From positions 1,060,716-1,124,715 of the forward strand of contig DAOSXA010000001.1 of NCBI GenBank assembly GCA_035380245.1: a stretch of 64,000 bases of DNA, read 5' to 3'. The number at the start of each line of letters is the position of its first letter. Position 1 is the stretch's first letter. The position numbers were made by a program, and so were the translations under genes. Source of the DNA: Candidatus Zixiibacteriota bacterium (GTDB taxonomy: Bacteria > Zixibacteria > MSB-5A5 > GN15 > FEB-12). Shown here piece by piece: positions 45,281 through 54,310 of this stretch. The notes under the pieces were generated by a model, which did no database searches, had not been told where the DNA came from, and saw only the letters and a list, made by a program, of their open reading frames with translations.

Positions 45281-45823
45281 TTTTTCTTCTTTAAGCGATG
45301 AAACGGAATGCGTACAACGGGTCAACTGTGATCATAACGGATTCAATGTACCACGTTCCCGGCGATCTTTCAAGTCCGGGTTGGGTAGATTACCGCTGTG
45401 CGGGTTTGAGCTGTCGGGTTATCCACATTGCCGGAATAGTCATCAGCCCCAACTTGATTAGTTCCTGCAGGTTACAGTGAATTGGGTTTGTTTTGCTTTT
45501 TTTGTTTTTGTGCCGTTCCGTTCTCCTCTCGATATGGTCCAGGTCTTTGGCGAGTGGCTTCATTGAAGGGGGCGCAGCCGAATTGTCTGGAGAGGTTGTA
45601 GGGAAAGTGAGGAGGGGAGGGTTGTTCAGTTCACTAGGGAACCACGGCGTTCCACGACCGGTGGATGCTGCCGTAATTCTACAAAGAAGTACGGAACGCC
45701 GAAGAAGACATTTTTGTCGCAGACGAGCTTATATATTGCAGCACAAAGGTTTGTGTTGTCCGGCACCCGATCCGTGCCGTATCTTAAGAAGATAAAATAG
45801 ACCTATAACTCAATATAAATAAC
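45281..45823. other. gene-free spacer
   Basis: 543 bp. A 100-codon frame at 45493-45795 has arginine-rich, unpatterned sequence and no ribosome site, so it is not called. No repeat or terminator recognised. Confidence 0.35.
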
Positions 45824-45851
45824 TTGACGTCGATATTAATTATAGTATTAT
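45824..45851 (+). promoter_or_regulatory. candidate sigma-70 promoter of the FG-GAP gene
   Basis: TTGACG (45824-45829), 16-bp spacer, TATTAT (45846-45851), in a strongly AT-rich stretch about 145 bp before the gene. Confidence 0.4.
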
Positions 45852-45996
45852 TCGATACTAGAGATTTTTTTTCAACAATTTGAGGGTTGGTGCGACAACG
45901 GGAATGATTGGAATGAATCGCACGATATTGGCTTATCCGCTGTGTTCGCATGGCTGACTCTGTTCGGTTCGTGCGTTACCGACCGATGGGAGGAGT

Positions 45997-47607
45997 GTGT
46001 TAAATAGGTGTTTGTGCAACCACGAGAGCACGGTCTTGACGGTATTCGGGGTGCTATGTTTGTTATTGCTCGTTGCGAGCGCGAATTCCGCGGTAGACAG
46101 CTCTGATGTAATCTTTCATTTCAGGGGGACCGACCCAGCCTCGTACGCAGGCTTCTCCGTTTCGTCGATAGGGGATATCAACGGCGATGGATACGACGAT
46201 ATTGCCGCGGCAGTCGCTGTTCCTCCGAGCCTCTGTATCTTCTACGGCGGTGATACCCCCGACATACAGCCCGACATGGTGTTCGACGGCATGGCCCGGC
46301 CCAACCCGCCCATCGATATGGACGGCGACGGCATCGACGACGTTATTGTCTCGGGATTGTACACGGCCAACTACAATCAGCACGGCATTATCAGATTCTA
46401 CAAAGGTTACGGCGATTCGCTCGGATCGGAGCCCTACGATTCTCTCCTGCCGGGTTACCTGAACTACGGTTTCGGCTGGCCGTTGGCCGCCGGTTACATC
46501 GACGATGACTCGTTGGGCGACATCGTGACCTGGCGTTGGGAGCTAGGCTCCACCGGCTACGTGTATTACTTCCGAGGCAAGCCGCACATGGACACCATCC
46601 CCGACTGGAGCTTTGTGGAGGCCGGCGGCGATCACGACATACGTTTTCTCGATCTGATAGACTTCGACGGCGACACACATCTGGATATTGCCATCGCCCT
46701 CTCAGAGAACAATGACACTCTGGGCTACGTATATGTGTTCCGGGGACCGGACTTCCAGCAGTCGCCGGACTTCATTCTCGGCTATCCCACCGAGCTGGCG
46801 CTGAAGTACGGAGATGCCTGCCCGCACAAGTACTTCGCGGATTGGGCGATGAGCAACATCGGCGACGTCAACGGCGACGGCTGGGACGACCTGGGCGTCA
46901 ACTATTGTTATCACGGTGTCATCTACTTCGGCGGACCCGAGGCCGATACGGTCTTCGACGCCGAGCTGCAGTACATGGCGGTCGACTACGCCGGTGTCGG
47001 CGACATCAACGGCGACAACTACAGCGACCTGGCAACGGGGGGATGTGAGCTTTCGCGGCATGGAACGGTCGATATCTATCCGGGTGGTCCGGGGTTCAAC
47101 GCCGTCATTGACGACTATGTCTCCTCGAAGGATCTGCCGCCGGCCGATCTGGAATACATCGGCTATCGTGTCTCCTCGGCCGGAGACTTCAACGGCGACG
47201 GGTTCAACGACATCCTGTTTTCGTGCCGAAACTTCACGATCCGCCAGCCGGGCGATGTGTTTGTCGTCAAGGGTGGACCCGATATCGCGACCGATGTTTC
47301 GGAGCATTCGCCGGCCACGCTTCCCGGTCCGGACTACCGACTCAGCAACTTTCCGAACCCGTTCAACGGTCAGACCGAGATCAGCTTTGAACTGTCAGAA
47401 CGCGCCACGGTATCGTTGACTGTTTACAACGTCCTCGGCGAGCGCGTGGCGCAGTTGATAGAAGGCAAGGTGCTGAGCGCCGGAGAGCACGTCTACTCCT
47501 GGGACACCGACAGCGGCGAACACGGTCGGCTTCCCAGTGGAGTCTATTTCTCTGTTCTTGACATAGATGGTGTGACCAATTCCACTAAGATGTTGCTTCT
47601 GAAATAG
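45997..47607 (+). CDS. FG-GAP repeat surface protein with T9SS-type sorting domain
   Basis: 536 residues. The start is uncertain. The GTG at 45997 lies only a few bases after GGGAGG, and a TTG at 46012 is an alternative with a long gap. Either way the signal peptide VFGVLCLLLLVASANS is kept. The body has about six FG-GAP/integrin-type blades with Asp-rich loops (SSIGDINGDGYDDIAAAV, DMDGDGIDDVIVSG, GDVNGDGWDDLGV, GDINGDNYSDLATGG, GDFNGDGFNDILF), forming a calcium-binding propeller. The C-terminus is a sorting domain (NFPNPFNGQTEISFEL, VSLTVYNVLGER, SGVYFSVL, TKMLLLK). Probably exported over the outer membrane; ligand unknown. It is monocistronic and followed by a hairpin. Confidence 0.85.
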   Translation: MLNRCLCNHESTVLTVFGVLCLLLLVASANSAVDSSDVIFHFRGTDPASYAGFSVSSIGDINGDGYDDIAAAVAVPPSLCIFYGGDTPDIQPDMVFDGMARPNPPIDMDGDGIDDVIVSGLYTANYNQHGIIRFYKGYGDSLGSEPYDSLLPGYLNYGFGWPLAAGYIDDDSLGDIVTWRWELGSTGYVYYFRGKPHMDTIPDWSFVEAGGDHDIRFLDLIDFDGDTHLDIAIALSENNDTLGYVYVFRGPDFQQSPDFILGYPTELALKYGDACPHKYFADWAMSNIGDVNGDGWDDLGVNYCYHGVIYFGGPEADTVFDAELQYMAVDYAGVGDINGDNYSDLATGGCELSRHGTVDIYPGGPGFNAVIDDYVSSKDLPPADLEYIGYRVSSAGDFNGDGFNDILFSCRNFTIRQPGDVFVVKGGPDIATDVSEHSPATLPGPDYRLSNFPNPFNGQTEISFELSERATVSLTVYNVLGERVAQLIEGKVLSAGEHVYSWDTDSGEHGRLPSGVYFSVLDIDGVTNSTKMLLLK

Positions 47608-47629
47608 AGCCGTATTTCACGCCGGGTGG

Positions 47630-47650
47630 CCCTGGGCTTGCCCAGGGTTT
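47630..47650 (+). terminator. terminator-like hairpin
   Basis: CCCTGGG (47630-47636) with CCCAGGG (47641-47647), then TTTCC, 23 bp after the stop. Confidence 0.55.
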
Positions 47651-47789
47651 CCAGAAGAAAACTCCCGCTCGTTCTACAAGGCTTCATAATAAATGGAATA
47701 TACGATAATTGTGCCGTAGTGCAAGGCGGTATGACAGCGAAACCTCGCTGCGTCGCTTCGCAAATCCCACCCGAGGGGTGGGGCACAAA

Positions 47790-47875
47790 AAAGATGAAGA
47801 TGGATTCCCGCTTTCACGGAAAGACGTTCTCCGGAATGGGCTGCTGCAGGGGCAGACGAGACGTCTGCCGCCCAC
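47790..47875. repeat. 90-bp hairpin repeat, single copy
   Basis: Starts AAAGATGAAGATGGATTCCC and ends ...CGTCTGCCGCCCAC. Same family as 52042, 52312 and 52402. Contains GCAGACG/CGTCTGC and a TTCCCGC-type hairpin weakened by a G-to-A change. Confidence 0.85.
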
Positions 47876-47969
47876 GTAAAGAGCCCTAGCTTCGCATAGC
47901 GGGCGGCCTTGTGTCGCTCGCATTACAGACGTGTCTTGCTGAACATCCGCGCGTACGGCTTTTTCAACA
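47876..47969. repeat. right-hand part of the ~141-bp element
   Basis: From AGAGCCCTAG to the intact right end TTTTTCAACA. The left half is replaced by the 90-bp repeat that abuts it. Confidence 0.8.
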
Positions 47970-48047
47970 CTCTCTGAAAGGAGAGTCACCCGGGTAGCAG
48001 GGATACCGTAATGAAGGCGGGCCACTATGCCGAGTTACCAGGTTCGG

Positions 48048-48398
48048 TTAATCAATCGCTTGTGGTTGTTCAGGCGCAGGAGGTCTTTGAGTCTTACGGT
48101 ATTCAGATCGGTTCCAGAAGAAACCGGAAAAGATAACGCCTGATACAATTCCGATGGCAATGTAGATGTAAAACGATATCCCGGCGATCTTAAAGATCGT
48201 TGCCAGAATGAGCGCGCTGATGATACACAGGACTATATTCCAGTGAAATACTCGTTTCCATTTCTCGGTCCAGATTAGCTCGTTTCCACAATGACGACAG
48301 ACCAGAAATTCAGGGTAGATCTTCCAGAGGAAGCGGGAAAATGAAACCGCCCTTTTTGAACATACCGGGCAAATCATATATTCCTCCTCGATGGACAA
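48048..48398 (-). CDS. small zinc-ribbon membrane protein
   Basis: 116 residues; a start at the internal Met (MICPVC) 7 residues later is also possible. CPVC and CRHCG form a zinc-ribbon four-cysteine set (about 10-40), and two membrane helices follow (about 55-75 and 78-95; IVLCIISALILATIFKIAG, IYIAIGIVSGVIFSGFFW). The type is common in bacteria without assigned function. No operon partner. Confidence 0.65.
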   Translation of the reverse strand: MSIEEEYMICPVCSKRAVSFSRFLWKIYPEFLVCRHCGNELIWTEKWKRVFHWNIVLCIISALILATIFKIAGISFYIYIAIGIVSGVIFSGFFWNRSEYRKTQRPPAPEQPQAID

Positions 48399-48868
48399 CT
48401 GTTTGCAGCCGACCGTCTCGCGTGCGATCTCGAATGGTGTGGTTCGGTTTTTCTCACCCGTGATTGTTACAAATGTAAGTTATGAGATAATAATCTCGAA
48501 GCAACCGAAAAACGATAACCTGACGGGCCGGGTACAGACGGATCGTCTTGACAGAAAGAGGGTAATTGCGTAAACTTGAGTTGTCCGCTCTTATTTAGTA
48601 TTAGACTACATGGACAATCCTGGCTGGATAGACCGATATGTGTGGATGTGCTCATTTCGGGAAGCGAGACTTCGACGAAAATGGTCCGCGCGACGGCAGT
48701 AGCCTCATGCCCCGGTCACACGCTGTGACCTGTCATCAGATCGCGTGCCATAAGATTTTTAATATATGGCGATGATTTGACTTAGGTTCGCCGGTTTCTT
48801 TCGGTAGAAATAACCACCTTTGCAAACAAGATAAGCTATAAACTCATAGATTTGCTCGGAGGAATTAC
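48399..48868. other. gene-free divergent spacer
   Basis: 470 bp between divergent genes; AT-rich near both ends. No convincing promoter. GGAGGAATTAC just before 48869 is the ribosome site of the next gene. Confidence 0.4.
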
Positions 48869-50521
48869 ATGTACAAGAAGTGTGCCTTCATTGCGGTCTT
48901 GCTAGTGCTCATGGCCGCCCCCATCATGGCTCAGGATCAACTTGTTAGTTACCAGGGCTTGTTGACCGGATCGGATGGTAATCCGGTATCTGACAGCTAC
49001 TATCAACTGACCTTCGCCATCTACGATGATTCTACCGCGGGCACTCAGTTGTGGAGCGAGATCCGTCCATCCGTTTTCACCTCAGGCGGGACTTTTCATG
49101 TAATGCTGGGCAGTATCACTCCGCTGGATGCCTCAATTTTCGAGTCGAGTGATCTCTTCTTACAAATCACGGTCGGAACCGACAGCCCGATCCAGCCTCG
49201 CACAAGACTGTGTTCGGTACCGAAAGCGGCCATGGCCAGTCGAGTCGACGGTGATATCAAAACGGGTGAAGGCTATACGGATTTCAAGGATAGTGACGGC
49301 AGTACGGCGGTTACTATCGGCACCGAGGAAAAGGGAGGCACGCGGTACCTGACGATGTACAACCCAAACGCCGAGTACCAAACTCAAACTCTGGTCAAGC
49401 TGCAGTCAGCTATCGAAGGCGGTTCAATGGAGTTCTTTCCAGCCGGTGACTACGGCACCGATCCAACCATCCGTATGGGGATAGAACCGGTACCCTGGCG
49501 AAGCACTTTGAGCTTTTTTGATCCGACCAGCGAATTCTCTGGTTTATCGCTGGCGACTATGGGAGTGGAACCGTCGCCGTTTCACGATGTCTTCTTCCGT
49601 ATGTCCAAGCCGAGCATGACGGCCCCATATGATCTGCTACAGATGCGTGCGTATGATTCCACGGGTCAGTGGCAGTCGGATTTCACCCTAATGTCTTCTA
49701 ATGTGTCAAACATGCCGGTCATAAAAATGGGAGTCGAGCCCAGTCCGTTCAAAGGGAGCATCACGTTGTTCAACCAGCGGGATGGTGGATATAGCGGTCC
49801 TGTTGTAGAGATGTCCACAAATACCTTGGGTGGAGCCGGCATCCGTATGTTCGATCCGCAGCCGGAACCGCCGGGTGTGGCTTTCGAGGTTATCACCGAC
49901 TACTCCAGCAAGGGCGACAAGGTCACCATGAATCTGACCGACAACGACACTGATATCCAAACCACATTGACACCCGGTCTGGTCCGAGTCGGCAGCAGTG
50001 CGAGTACCTATCATGCCCATGCTGAGCTTGCGACCGACCTGAACGTCGCCACCTTCTATCTGCAGGGGATATCCACATTTGCGCCCGGTCAGGCCATCAG
50101 CATGGAAGCAAGCGAGACTGAGGCAAAGGTGGGGATCGGCACGTTCACGCCCTCCGAAGCCCTTCACGTCGTGGGCAATATCTGTTACACCGGGACGATC
50201 GGCGCTTGCTCCGACGGACGCTATAAGGAAGCTGTCGAGGATCTGACCGGAGCGCTCGACAAGGTGACCGATCTGCGCGGAGTGAATTACCGCTGGAAAA
50301 CCGAGGACTATCCTGAGAAACACTTTGACAACGAAGAGCATGTCGGATTCATCGCCCAGGAAGTTCAGCAGGTAGTTCCGGAGATAGTGCAGGAGCACGC
50401 CGACGGCACCCTGTCGGTTGACTACGGTCGTCTAACGCCGCTGCTCGTCGAAGCGATCAAGGAATTGCGCCAGGAGAATAAGGACCTCAAGGCGAGGATA
50501 GAGCAGCTCGAAAAACGGTAG
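48869..50521 (+). CDS. secreted repeat protein with C-terminal S74 intramolecular chaperone
   Basis: 550 residues from the ATG at 48869, 8 bp after GGAGG. Signal peptide CAFIAVLLVLMAAPIMAQ. Residues 25-130 are a beta domain (YQGLLTGSDGNPVSDSYYQL, FAIYDD, GTQLWSE). The middle (about 190-340) has irregular repeats with the motif MG(V/I)EPxP (MGIEPVP, MGVEPSP twice) and FDPQPEPPG. The end is a peptidase S74 chaperone: CSDGRYKEAVEDL with the cleavage Ser at residue 448 (codon at 50210), then GVNYRWK, HVGFIAQEVQQVVPEIV, VDYGRLTPLLVEAIKEL and a coiled coil. S74 domains trimerise fibre proteins and then cut themselves off. The closest uses are phage tail fibres and bacterial adhesins. Confidence 0.82.
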   Translation: MYKKCAFIAVLLVLMAAPIMAQDQLVSYQGLLTGSDGNPVSDSYYQLTFAIYDDSTAGTQLWSEIRPSVFTSGGTFHVMLGSITPLDASIFESSDLFLQITVGTDSPIQPRTRLCSVPKAAMASRVDGDIKTGEGYTDFKDSDGSTAVTIGTEEKGGTRYLTMYNPNAEYQTQTLVKLQSAIEGGSMEFFPAGDYGTDPTIRMGIEPVPWRSTLSFFDPTSEFSGLSLATMGVEPSPFHDVFFRMSKPSMTAPYDLLQMRAYDSTGQWQSDFTLMSSNVSNMPVIKMGVEPSPFKGSITLFNQRDGGYSGPVVEMSTNTLGGAGIRMFDPQPEPPGVAFEVITDYSSKGDKVTMNLTDNDTDIQTTLTPGLVRVGSSASTYHAHAELATDLNVATFYLQGISTFAPGQAISMEASETEAKVGIGTFTPSEALHVVGNICYTGTIGACSDGRYKEAVEDLTGALDKVTDLRGVNYRWKTEDYPEKHFDNEEHVGFIAQEVQQVVPEIVQEHADGTLSVDYGRLTPLLVEAIKELRQENKDLKARIEQLEKR

Positions 50522-50641
50522 ATTGATACCGTAGGTTCCACTTGCTAATCAAACCCAGAAGGCAGAGGCGACTCTGGCACAAGACGTTGATAGCAGTGGA
50601 TCAGATCATCAATTGGTAGTCGATAAACGAGCGGTGAATAT

Positions 50642-51121
50642 ATGATGTATAAGACAACAATACTTGCATGCCTGATCGTGATGGTTTTTCTACCGATCGC
50701 TGGTCTGCAGGCCAACGAGAAGTCAGGCGAGAGAATTGACTGGCAGGTGATTTCATCCGGTGGTACAGCCGGTGTTTCCGTCAACTACGGTTTGTACGGC
50801 ACCGCCGGGCAGATGGTTGTCGGCGCCGGTAGTTCGGAGAACTTTGGTATTGCGCACGGTTTCTGGGAAGAGATCAGCGAAGCCGGCAACTGCTGTGTCA
50901 TCAGAGGCGACATTAATCATGACGGTGGCGGACCGGACATCAGCGATCTGGTCTACCTGGTCAGTTACATGTTCAGCGGCGGACCGGAACCACCCTGCAA
51001 CACACCCTACTACATGGAGGCTGACATTAACGGTGATACCACCGGTCCTGATATCTCAGATCTGGTTTACGTGGTTACCTACATGTTTAGTGGTGGACCG
51101 GCACCGGTGTCTTGCCCATAG
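50642..51121 (+). CDS. small secreted protein with dockerin-like pair
   Basis: 159 residues. Signal peptide TTILACLIVMVFLPIAGLQA. A short domain (about 25-78; IDWQVISSGGTAGVSVNYGL, GTAGQMVVG, GFWEE) precedes two 13-residue loops, DINHDGGGPDISDLVYLV and DINGDTTGPDISDLVYVV. The mature part outside the dockerin-like pair is too small for an enzyme, so it could be a linker, cap or ligand. It is 120 bp after the S74 gene on the same strand and followed by a hairpin. Confidence 0.72.
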   Translation: MMYKTTILACLIVMVFLPIAGLQANEKSGERIDWQVISSGGTAGVSVNYGLYGTAGQMVVGAGSSENFGIAHGFWEEISEAGNCCVIRGDINHDGGGPDISDLVYLVSYMFSGGPEPPCNTPYYMEADINGDTTGPDISDLVYVVTYMFSGGPAPVSCP

Positions 51122-51129
51122 ATAAAGCT

Positions 51130-51158
51130 GGGTCACCCGACTATGGGTGACCCGTCTC
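51130..51158 (+). terminator. terminator-like hairpin
   Basis: GGGTCACCC (51130-51138) pairs perfectly with GGGTGACCC (51145-51153), then GTCTCTT; 9 bp after the stop codon. Confidence 0.65.
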
Positions 51159-51318
51159 TTAACAGCGGATTGAAAAACTCCGCGCGGGTTCGAAGACGGA
51201 CCTGTTCTACGGACTACACGGAAACCGGGTGGGGTACAGACGGCACATCGCAGCAATTCCCACCCGTGGACGGGTGGGCCACCGATTAATAATCCCCGCT
51301 ATATTCCCGGGCATGAAA

Positions 51319-51406
<88 letters not shown>

Positions 51407-51878
51407 GTCGATCGACGTAATTACTCCGGCCCGCTGTCTTACTCGGACCGGATCAAGGCTCATAAAGTAACAAAACCGCGCCGTTTGTAAAGAGAATTTG
51501 TCGACCGGGAGACAAAGGAGCCGTCAGGCAGTGATGCCCAACGGCACGTCGTAAGTCCCAAACAAGGGATTAGAAATGAGTCTCCCGTTCGGTGAATTCG
51601 TCGGGTTTCTGTGTTCGCGGGGCGTTGCCCGCGCTCACTCCGGAACGCCGACCTACTCCTGTCCGCTGTAATCTTTGTAGTAGGGCACATCTCCCCGAGA
51701 CGTGCCAATGCAATACGAGCAGGCGTGCAAACCGGCCGTGATTGCGGGCCGGCCTACGGAGATATGGTTCTTCGCCGAAGGCGGATCACACAATGAGGTT
51801 CTGATATCAAACGCAACCGTCAGGCAGAGACACCTGACGACACATTGAGTTTCGACAACAATATCCCACCCAAGGGAT
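51407..51878. other. gene-free spacer
   Basis: 472 bp. A perfect palindrome CCCACCCGTGGACGGGTGGG also occurs on the other side of the tRNA (51259) and near 52159. No gene seen. Confidence 0.4.
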
Positions 51879-52019
51879 TGTTGAAAAATCTCAATCGCGG
51901 CGGAGACAAGCCCCGCCGCTACGCGTGAAGGAGTCCTAACCTCGCGTAGCGGGCGGCCTTGTGTCGCCCGCATTACAGACGTGTCTTGCTGAACATCCGC
52001 GCGTACGGCTTTTTCAACA
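51879..52019. repeat. MITE-like element with perfect inverted ends
   Basis: 141 bp; ends TGTTGAAAAA (51879-51888) and TTTTTCAACA (52010-52019) are exact inverses. Same two interior stem-loops as the copy at 21170. No coding potential. Best copy in the window. Confidence 0.88.
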
Positions 52020-52041
52020 TTCCCGATGGGTGGGGCACCAA

Positions 52042-52128
52042 AAAGATGAAGAGGAATTCTCGTTTTCGCGGGAAAGACGTTCTCCGGAATGGGCTGCTGC
52101 AGGGGCAGACGAGACGTCTGCCGCCCAC
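52042..52128. repeat. 90-bp hairpin repeat, single copy next to the MITE-like element
   Basis: Starts AAAGATGAAGAGGAATTCTC and ends ...GACGTCTGCCGCCCAC. 23 bp after the element's right end. Confidence 0.85.
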
Positions 52129-52311
52129 AAAATTGTGTTGTCGATATGGTTTCTAATCCCACCCGTGGACGGGTGGGCCACCAGTACCGAGCAACTCCCT
52201 CCCAGGCCCCCCGTGATCCCGGCCTTGAGAAATAATGGCACAGAACAGCCGAAGGCGGATCGCGAAGCGAAGTTTCGACAACAATATCCCACCCGATGGG
52301 TGGGGCACCAA

Positions 52312-52491
52312 AAAGATGAAGAGGGATTCCCGCTTTCGCGGGAAAGACGTTCTCTGGAATGGGCTGCTGCAGGGGCAGACGAGACGTCTGCCGCCCACAA
52401 GAAAGATGAAGAGGGATTCTCGTTTTCGCGGGAAAGACGTTCTCCGGAATGGGCTGCTGCAGGGGCAGACGAGATGTCTGCCGCCCACAAG
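52312..52491. repeat. two tandem 90-bp hairpin repeats
   Basis: Units 52312-52401 and 52402-52491 differ at about five positions. Each holds a TTCCCGC-type hairpin and GCAGACG/CGTCTGC (the second unit has GATGTCTGC). A GGGTGGGGCACC lead-in precedes the first unit, as at 52028 and 47776. Confidence 0.88.
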
Positions 52492-52517
52492 AATAAAGAT
52501 AGACCCCTGCTTTCCGG

Positions 52518-53033
52518 CTAATCCGAGAAGGTCTGGCCGCGAGCGAGCATTTTCTCCTGGCGCTCTACCAGCGTGCGGGCCGAGCGCAATCGAGGACGGA
52601 TGACCTGAAAGGCCACGAACGAGAAGAGCATGATTATCAATGAGGCCTCAAAACGTCCGGTCAGGAAATAGTACACCCCGCCGTAAAAGGCGATTAAAGC
52701 GATGATAATCATGATCGGAATCAACCCGCGTTTCAAGTTGGCGGTGAGGTCATCCTCAAAAGTTTTCTCGCTGTGCACGAGCGGGCGACCAAGCAGGCGC
52801 TGTCGCATCCAGATAGCGACCAGGGCTTGAACTATGGAAATGAGGCCGATCAGATAAAAAACCGTGTTGGCCGAGTCCCCCAGATTGTTGGGGCGGGGGC
52901 TGTTCTGATTCAGCCAATAGCAGAGAAAGGCCAGCACGCCCGGAATCAGGATGTTGGCGAACATGCCGAAATAAAGCGGTCGGACTATTATCCGGGCCAG
53001 GTCGTATTTATCGTGACTAAGATCACCTCTCAT
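52518..53033 (-). CDS. integral membrane protein, unknown function
   Basis: 171 residues from the ATG at 53033, which overlaps the upstream gene's stop by 4 bp; a longer frame from 53123 would overlap far into that gene. About four hydrophobic segments: ILIPGVLAFLCYWL, TVFYLIGLISIVQALVAIWM, LIPIMIIIALIAFYGGVYYF and SLIIMLFSFVAFQVI. Nothing else identifies it. Last gene of the TadA operon. Confidence 0.65.
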   Translation of the reverse strand: MRGDLSHDKYDLARIIVRPLYFGMFANILIPGVLAFLCYWLNQNSPRPNNLGDSANTVFYLIGLISIVQALVAIWMRQRLLGRPLVHSEKTFEDDLTANLKRGLIPIMIIIALIAFYGGVYYFLTGRFEASLIIMLFSFVAFQVIRPRLRSARTLVERQEKMLARGQTFSD

Positions 53034-53491
53034 GGTCGCTCCAGTTCCTCTATCAATTCCTCGAATTTTTGGCGGCGGGGCCAGACATAAAAAGTCATGA
53101 CAGCGCCGATGGGATAAAACCACCAGAGGCGTATGGTGTCGCCGGTGGTGAAGACGGCCATCAAACCAAAGATGAAAATCGCTTCGGCAAAAGCGTATTT
53201 CTGAATTTGAATGGTGAAGATTATATCGGCCGAAGTCATCCGGCTGCTTCTGTTGTTCCGATACGTGTTTTTTTGCACTTTCACTACAAGATTCATCGCC
53301 AACGGTATGAGCAAGCTCACGATGATCAGGATATAGGTGAGCATGTCATTGGCGCCCTCAATCGATTTATTCCCCAGCTTGACGCTGACACCAACAAGAG
53401 CGTAAAGTACGGGCGCGATAATCAGCATGACCAGGGCGAGCAGCTTGAGAGTCGCGAATTTCTTTTCCTCGATCTCGGTCAGGGGCCTCAA
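53030..53491 (-). CDS. integral membrane protein, unknown function
   Basis: 153 residues from a TTG at 53491 that overlaps the TadA stop (TTGA). About four hydrophobic segments (LLALVMLIIAPVLYALVGVS, DMLTYILIIVSLLIPLAMNL, FAEAIFIFGLMAVF, IRLWWFYPIGAVMTFYVW). It resembles its downstream partner in size and layout, so the two may form a pair. No catalytic motif. Confidence 0.65.
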   Translation of the reverse strand: MRPLTEIEEKKFATLKLLALVMLIIAPVLYALVGVSVKLGNKSIEGANDMLTYILIIVSLLIPLAMNLVVKVQKNTYRNNRSSRMTSADIIFTIQIQKYAFAEAIFIFGLMAVFTTGDTIRLWWFYPIGAVMTFYVWPRRQKFEELIEELERP

Positions 53492-53964
53492 TTTATCCGC
53501 TCCTTTCCGGTGCGAACCTGCTGGAAAAACGATTTCATCATGATGGCGACTTGTTCAGCCCGGACACCGCCTATCACTTCGATGTGATGATTGAAGCGGT
53601 TTTGACCAGGGATGTCGATAACCGAGCCGCAGGCTCCGAACTTGGGATCCTTGGCTCCGTAAATGATTTTTTCAATACGAGACAGCATGGCGGCCCCGGC
53701 ACACATGGGACAGGGTTCGAGAGTCGAAATGAGGATACATCCCTCCAGTCGCCAGTCGCCGAGGTGTTCGTAGGCGGCGGTCAGGGCAATCATCTCGGCA
53801 TGGGCGGTGGCATCGTGAAAGCTCTCGGTCTGGTTGTGACCGCGACCGATAATGCGGTTCTCGTGCACGACCAGGGCTCCGACCGGCACCTCGTCCAGTT
53901 CGAAAGCGTATTCCGCCTGGCGTATCGCCTGATCCATGTATTGTTCATAGTCGTTTTCGATCAT
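53488..53964 (-). CDS. tadA: tRNA adenosine(34) deaminase TadA
   Basis: 158 residues if started at the ATG at 53964, which aligns with usual TadA N-termini (YMDQAIRQAEYAFELDEVPVGA). A 206-residue version from 54108 has 48 extra residues without family likeness. Zinc and catalytic residues are in THAE-type ATAHAEMIAL and EPCPMCAGAAMLSRI. TadA makes inosine at the wobble position of tRNA-Arg. Translationally coupled to the next two genes. The family is certain; the start is less so, since no ribosome site is clear at either ATG. Confidence 0.9.
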   Translation of the reverse strand: MIENDYEQYMDQAIRQAEYAFELDEVPVGALVVHENRIIGRGHNQTESFHDATAHAEMIALTAAYEHLGDWRLEGCILISTLEPCPMCAGAAMLSRIEKIIYGAKDPKFGACGSVIDIPGQNRFNHHIEVIGGVRAEQVAIMMKSFFQQVRTGKERIN

Positions 53965-54310
53965 GCGAGGAATATAGAGGCGTTCGAACATGTCTGGCAA
54001 CAAGATACTTTGGGGCTGAGCGGATTCGCCGGCTATCTGGTTCGCGATGAATGCGAACCGTTCGTTAACGTATCGGGTACCGGAACGATCCTTTATGGGT
54101 ATTGACATAAGCGACGAAATTGGCTATGTTCGCAATGTGCTTTCCGTGACTAAGTGTGTGGTTAATTTCAGATGGAAAGCATAATTTAGATTGGACATAT
54201 AGCAAAGTGCTCACTAGTTAATTCGACATTGTGCTCGGTCGAGTTGGATGATGTCCTGTCCCGCAGGGTGAGGGAATCTCCGTTTCGCCGAAAACAGAGG
54301 AGGAATTGAG
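53965..54310. other. divergent spacer (may include an extended tadA start)
   Basis: 346 bp between tadA and the OmpA-like gene; AT-rich at 54110-54230. AGAGGAGG (54297-54304) is the ribosome site of the next gene. No other element seen. Confidence 0.4.

Noticed and set aside
45493..45795. 100-codon frame in a spacer
   Set aside because: Arginine-rich unpatterned translation with no ribosome site.
52312..52491. CRISPR array
   Set aside because: Only two adjacent 90-bp units with no spacers; repeats are too long and no cas genes are present.
53488..54108. 206-residue version of TadA
   Set aside because: The extra 48 residues have no family likeness and no ribosome site; the ATG at 53964 aligns with known N-termini.
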